NCBI GenBank assembly: GCA_964511945.1
Contig: CAZEHO010000002.1
Location: 310,001-374,000 of the forward strand
DNA from: CAZEHO01 sp964511945
GTDB lineage: Bacteria > Actinomycetota > Acidimicrobiia > Spongiisociales > UBA11373
Length of the DNA stretch: 64,000 nucleotides
Direction: 5' to 3'
Both the position numbers and the translations under genes were made by a program. Positions 62,584-64,000 of this stretch are shown here, in pieces (the first letter of the stretch is position 1; the number at the start of each line of letters is the position of its first letter). The notes beneath the pieces are model-generated. The model searched no databases, was not told the DNA's origin, and saw only the letters and a list, made by a program, of their open reading frames with translations.

Positions 62584-64000
<1,417 letters not shown>

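Overview
The window is about 64 kb of high-GC DNA that reads as a chromosomal segment of an actinobacterium, most probably of the Acidimicrobiia. Four things suggest this. F420 genes (cofD/cofE) are present. Gene order around accA/accD/birA, LCP, fbiA/fbiB, DUF3499, manB, the sugar-phosphate isomerase, ahcY, comF, hpf and secA recalls the Mycobacterium tuberculosis accA3-to-secA1 region. The mycobacterial-type leuA has a leucine leader, and there are many lipoproteins with Thr/Pro-rich linkers. A 100-N gap flanked by identical 55-bp ends shows it is a draft assembly, probably a metagenome bin. The class assignment is inference.

Layout. 1-13 kb: a truncated MoaD-MoeA fusion, a hydrolase-like lipoprotein, an acyl-CoA carboxylase pair with its biotin ligase, a degenerate dienelactone-hydrolase homologue, then LCP ligase, UDP-sugar dehydrogenase and sugar epimerase, an Fpg-type glycosylase and the F420 genes cofE/cofD. 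13-21 kb: a membrane glycosyltransferase, DUF5719, a thioredoxin-like protein, DUF3499, small zinc-ribbon proteins and a PTPS-related polytopic membrane protein, all likely tied to envelope glycan assembly. 21-25.6 kb: a minus-strand operon of membrane protein, TelA, substrate-binding/VWA lipoprotein, membrane protein and DUF3592. 26-31 kb: GT2, manB, Trm112-like, phosphosugar isomerase and ahcY. 31-37.5 kb: HerA-like ATPase, small proteins, a divergent FtsH-like AAA protease and an epimerase remnant. 37.5-46 kb: comF, hpf, NarL-type regulator, HEAT-repeat protein, HD-GYP protein, secA, and prfB with its programmed frameshift. 46-49.6 kb: accessory genes (DUF4262, DUF222-HNH, azlCD, a lipoprotein). 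49.7-53 kb: ftsE-ftsX-M23 hydrolase-smpB. 53-58.3 kb: LysE exporter, beta-lactamase-like lipoprotein, and a large zinc-ribbon/cyclase/ATPase protein. 58.4-64 kb: ssrA tmRNA whose 3' end is tandemly repeated, a Fic gene coupled to a surface membrane protein, cupin, a frameshifted DUF1801 gene, and leuA behind a leucine attenuator.

Much of the window is core biology in tightly overlapping operons: biotin carboxylase with its ligase, sugar nucleotides feeding wall-polymer transfer, the division-linked FtsEX/hydrolase set, and ribosome rescue (SmpB, tmRNA) with hibernation (HPF). The less ordinary signals are the MoaD-MoeA fusion, the TelA/VWA operon, the FtsH-like protein with an altered Walker B motif, the hpf-regulator-HEAT-HD-GYP coupling, the Fic/surface-protein pair beside a repeated tmRNA end, and several decayed genes.
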